Positions 63,816 through 64,000 of a DNA stretch of 64,000 bases are shown piece after piece. Origin of the DNA: UBA3206 sp964548855. Lineage in GTDB: Bacteria > Bacillota_I > Bacilli_A > Acholeplasmatales > Anaeroplasmataceae. Below the pieces are notes generated by a model. It was given only the letters and a program-made list of their open reading frames with translations. It had not been told where the DNA came from and did no database searches. The DNA lies in the NCBI GenBank assembly GCA_964548855.1, contig CAZJSR010000002.1, forward strand, positions 62,001 to 126,000, in the 5' to 3' direction. The translations under genes and the position numbers were made by a program. Each line of letters opens with the position of its first letter. Position 1 is the stretch's first letter.

Positions 63816-64000
63816 CTATTCTATTTTGTAGCCGTTTCTTACAAAGAATAATCCTATATTAAATAAAGCACAAATACCGATTATTATATAAATTATTTTT
63901 GTAATAATGCTACCTTCTTGAAAAAAGAATGTTACTAAGTTGAAATCTAATAGACCTATTAATGCCCAGTTAATACCACCAATGATGGTAAGTACTAACG
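63816..64000 (-). CDS. DUF378 membrane protein (5' end outside window)
   Basis: The last 61 codons of a minus-strand gene, closed by TAG at 63818-63816. The text IIGGINWALIGLLDFNLVTFF, with one helix, and KIIYIIIGICALFNIGLFFV, with a second, is the two-helix DUF378 (YuzA-like) fold. Its start lies beyond the window, probably within a few codons given the family's length. Function unknown. Confidence 0.8.
   Translation of the reverse strand, partial: LVLTIIGGINWALIGLLDFNLVTFFFQEGSIITKIIYIIIGICALFNIGLFFVRNGYKIE

Overview
The window is AT-rich, densely packed, mostly plus-strand DNA of a low-GC Gram-positive-type bacterium. TGA is used as a stop (ispD and tsaD end with it) and tryptophan is TGG, so the code is standard, not mycoplasma-like. 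WhiA, HPr kinase, YunB/YunC, YutD, Veg, a CwlD-like amidase and an extended -10 promoter style point to Bacillota, probably an uncultured Bacilli or Erysipelotrichia/RF39-like lineage. That placement is inference from gene content only. I see no IS element, prophage, CRISPR array or rRNA; one tRNA is present.

Layout. 1-3.9 kb: end of a PAS/degenerate-GGDEF gene, 5-formyl-THF cyclo-ligase, ispD, ispF and a DUF368 (PopT-type) polyprenyl-phosphate transporter. 4-7.8 kb: yunC, yunB, yutD, a NifU-like scaffold, pgi and a small membrane protein. 7.8-12.3 kb: a heterodimeric ABC exporter with one degenerate ATP site, plus an MBL hydrolase. 12.26-14.7 kb: promoter, tryptophan T-box (specifier UGG), a 15-codon Trp-Trp leader peptide, a lone trpB and a Tam-like methyltransferase. 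14.8-19.5 kb: a minus-strand EAL protein, then an ABC-F ATPase, a GNAT and a membrane protein. 19.6-27.9 kb: M16 protease, mgsA, CwlD-like amidase, the tsaE-tsaB-rimI-tsaD operon and glnS. 28-29.9 kb: a decaying lipoprotein locus and a gene-poor stretch. 29.9-36.2 kb: YkpA-like ABC-F, pcrA, an unknown membrane protein and a zinc-ribbon/helical-repeat/TIR-like protein. 36.3-37.6 kb: a split chromate transporter (minus). 37.9-47.9 kb: one long operon with yhaO- and yhaN-like genes, a CpXC protein, a deformylase, topoisomerase III, a PPTase and gltX, followed by tRNA-Glu(CUC). 48.2-50.7 kb: hairpin-rich spacer, membrane protein, small protein plus Veg, and a minus-strand unknown. 50.7-57.3 kb: ligA, a minus-strand ABC-2 permease with a motif-less ATPase partner, and uvrA. 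57.5-64 kb: a very acidic membrane protein, a membrane protein, hprK, an Lgt-PpaX fusion, whiA, a large repeat hairpin and the end of a minus-strand DUF378 gene.

How the genes work together. Envelope synthesis recurs: IspD/IspF make the isoprenoid precursor, DUF368 would recycle the lipid carrier, Lgt matures lipoproteins and the amidase trims peptidoglycan. HPrK and the PpaX-like domain fused to Lgt would link carbon-catabolite signalling with disposal of the pyrophosphate it makes. PcrA, LigA, UvrA, topoisomerase III and the YhaO/YhaN-like pair form a DNA maintenance set. The most unusual parts are the two-layer tryptophan leader in front of an orphan trpB, the Lgt-PpaX fusion, the ABC pair whose ATPase has lost its motifs, and the zinc-ribbon TIR-like protein.
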